Shown here piece after piece: positions 42,279 through 42,926 of a stretch of DNA of 42,926 nt. A program made the position numbers and the translations under genes. This DNA comes from Nonlabens dokdonensis (GTDB taxonomy: Bacteria > Bacteroidota > Bacteroidia > Flavobacteriales > Flavobacteriaceae): positions 1-42,926 of the forward strand of contig NZ_MAAX01000014.1 in NCBI RefSeq assembly GCF_002162835.1, given 5' to 3'. Within the stretch, counting starts at the first letter, position 1. Every line of letters begins with the position of its first letter. A model generated the notes under the pieces. The model was not told where the DNA came from. It did not search any database and saw only the letters and a list, made by a program, of their open reading frames with translations.

Positions 42279-42926
42279 ATGACCCAACAACAAATCATAG
42301 ATAAAACGGTAGAATTTGTAAAAGACAAATTAAAAGATGCTGAAGGTGGACACGACTGGTTCCACATAGAACGTGTATGGAAAAATGCCAAATTGATCGC
42401 GCAAAACGAAAAGTGCGATCGTGCCATCGTAGAATTAGGCGCACTTTTACACGATATAGCCGACTCTAAATTTCACGATGGTGATGAAACCGTTGGCCCA
42501 AAAGTAGCACGAGAGTTTCTGGAATCTCTTGAAGTTCCAGAAGATCTAATTCTCCATGTAGAAAATATCATTAAGTACATTTCTTATAAAGGTGGTCATC
42601 AAAGCAAAGATTTTACCAGCATAGAACTGCACGTAGTTCAAGATGCTGATAGACTGGATGCGATAGGTGCTATAGGAATTGCTCGTACTTTTAATTATGG
42701 AGGTTTTAAAAACAGAGCTATTTATGATCCTGAGATTGCTCCAGATTTAAACATGACTAAAGAACAGTACAAAAACAGCACTGCGCCCACTATCAATCAT
42801 TTTTATGAGAAACTGCTATTGCTCAAAGATTTAATGAATACTGAAACTGGGAAGAAAATTGCACAGCAACGTCACTACTTTATGCAGGACTTTTTAGATC
42901 AGTTTTATGCCGAGTGGAATGGTGAG
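42279..42926 (+). CDS. HD-domain phosphohydrolase (3' partial)
   Basis: The frame from the ATG at 42279 stays open for 216 codons to the window edge with no stop. The protein is an HD-superfamily metal-dependent phosphohydrolase of the YedJ type: metal ligands are His25 (GGHDWFHIERV), His58-Asp59 (LLHDIADSKF) and the later Asp in VQDADRLDAIGAIG. The family averages about 215-220 residues, so nearly all of it is here. A near-consensus -7 (TATTTTTA, 42267-42274) ends four bases before the ATG. The substrate is not known. Confidence 0.88.
   Translation, partial: MTQQQIIDKTVEFVKDKLKDAEGGHDWFHIERVWKNAKLIAQNEKCDRAIVELGALLHDIADSKFHDGDETVGPKVAREFLESLEVPEDLILHVENIIKYISYKGGHQSKDFTSIELHVVQDADRLDAIGAIGIARTFNYGGFKNRAIYDPEIAPDLNMTKEQYKNSTAPTINHFYEKLLLLKDLMNTETGKKIAQQRHYFMQDFLDQFYAEWNGE

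Overview
The window reads as chromosomal DNA from a marine member of the Flavobacteriaceae (Bacteroidota). Support: low GC, a six-gene Na+-translocating NADH:quinone reductase operon, type IX secretion genes (a PorT/SprT-like protein beside ubiE, and a T9SS plug-domain protein), a TamL-type outer-membrane lipoprotein, Bacteroidota-type promoters (TAnnTTTG at -7), DUF3667 and DUF6503 proteins, and a bacillithiol-reductase-like flavoprotein. The genus cannot be fixed from sequence alone; the abundance of one 16-bp palindrome is reminiscent of Nonlabens/Dokdonia-type genomes, but that is a recollection and not a test. No rRNA, tRNA, CRISPR array, insertion sequence or prophage was seen.

Layout. 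1-43: start of a leftward gene. 150-4508: a lipoprotein, kynureninase, kynurenine 3-monooxygenase and a 2-aminomuconate-deaminase-like RidA protein (tryptophan/kynurenine breakdown), then a small membrane-anchored unknown. 4622-6956: an exported glycosylasparaginase lipoprotein followed by a FucP/NagP-type sugar transporter, probably a glycan-scavenging pair. 7421-13362 (minus): nqrA-F. 13546-14805: T9SS plug-domain protein. 14866-15749 (minus): a two-gene cassette of a lipoprotein with a symmetric six-cysteine C-terminus plus a small membrane protein. 15945-19302: DUF3667 protein, ApaG, proline-catabolic PruA. 19359-24261: rsmG, an aspartate-type aminotransferase, and trkH/trkA potassium uptake. 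24424-29166: ubiE, porT, a SpoU/TrmH RNA methyltransferase and tamL. 29224-32830: class II aldolase, accD (lacking its zinc cysteines), a DUF4174 protein and a YpdA-like reductase. 32834-36329 (minus): DUF1801 protein and a two-gene redox module (NosR-like membrane ferredoxin and FAD oxidoreductase). 36708-39458: GH113-like lipoprotein and an M1 peptidase. 39450-42131 (minus): a GbsR-type regulator, a small membrane protein, a DCC-domain membrane protein and a TIGR01777 epimerase, with two copies of a 20-bp operator. 42279-end: an HD phosphohydrolase, cut by the window edge.

The most striking signal is a perfect 16-bp palindrome, CGCTTTCGCGAAAGCG, present 11 times plus three near copies. Copies are solitary, fairly evenly spaced (mean about 3.5 kb), concentrated in intergenic DNA, and also tolerated inside genes in all three reading frames, where they write RFRES, AFAKA or LSRKR into unrelated proteins. 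It has no loop or T-tract and is not a terminator. It looks like a genome-wide iterated palindrome with an unknown role. The second clear regulatory signal is the GbsR operator pair, one copy of which covers the presumed -33 element of the regulator's own near-leaderless promoter.
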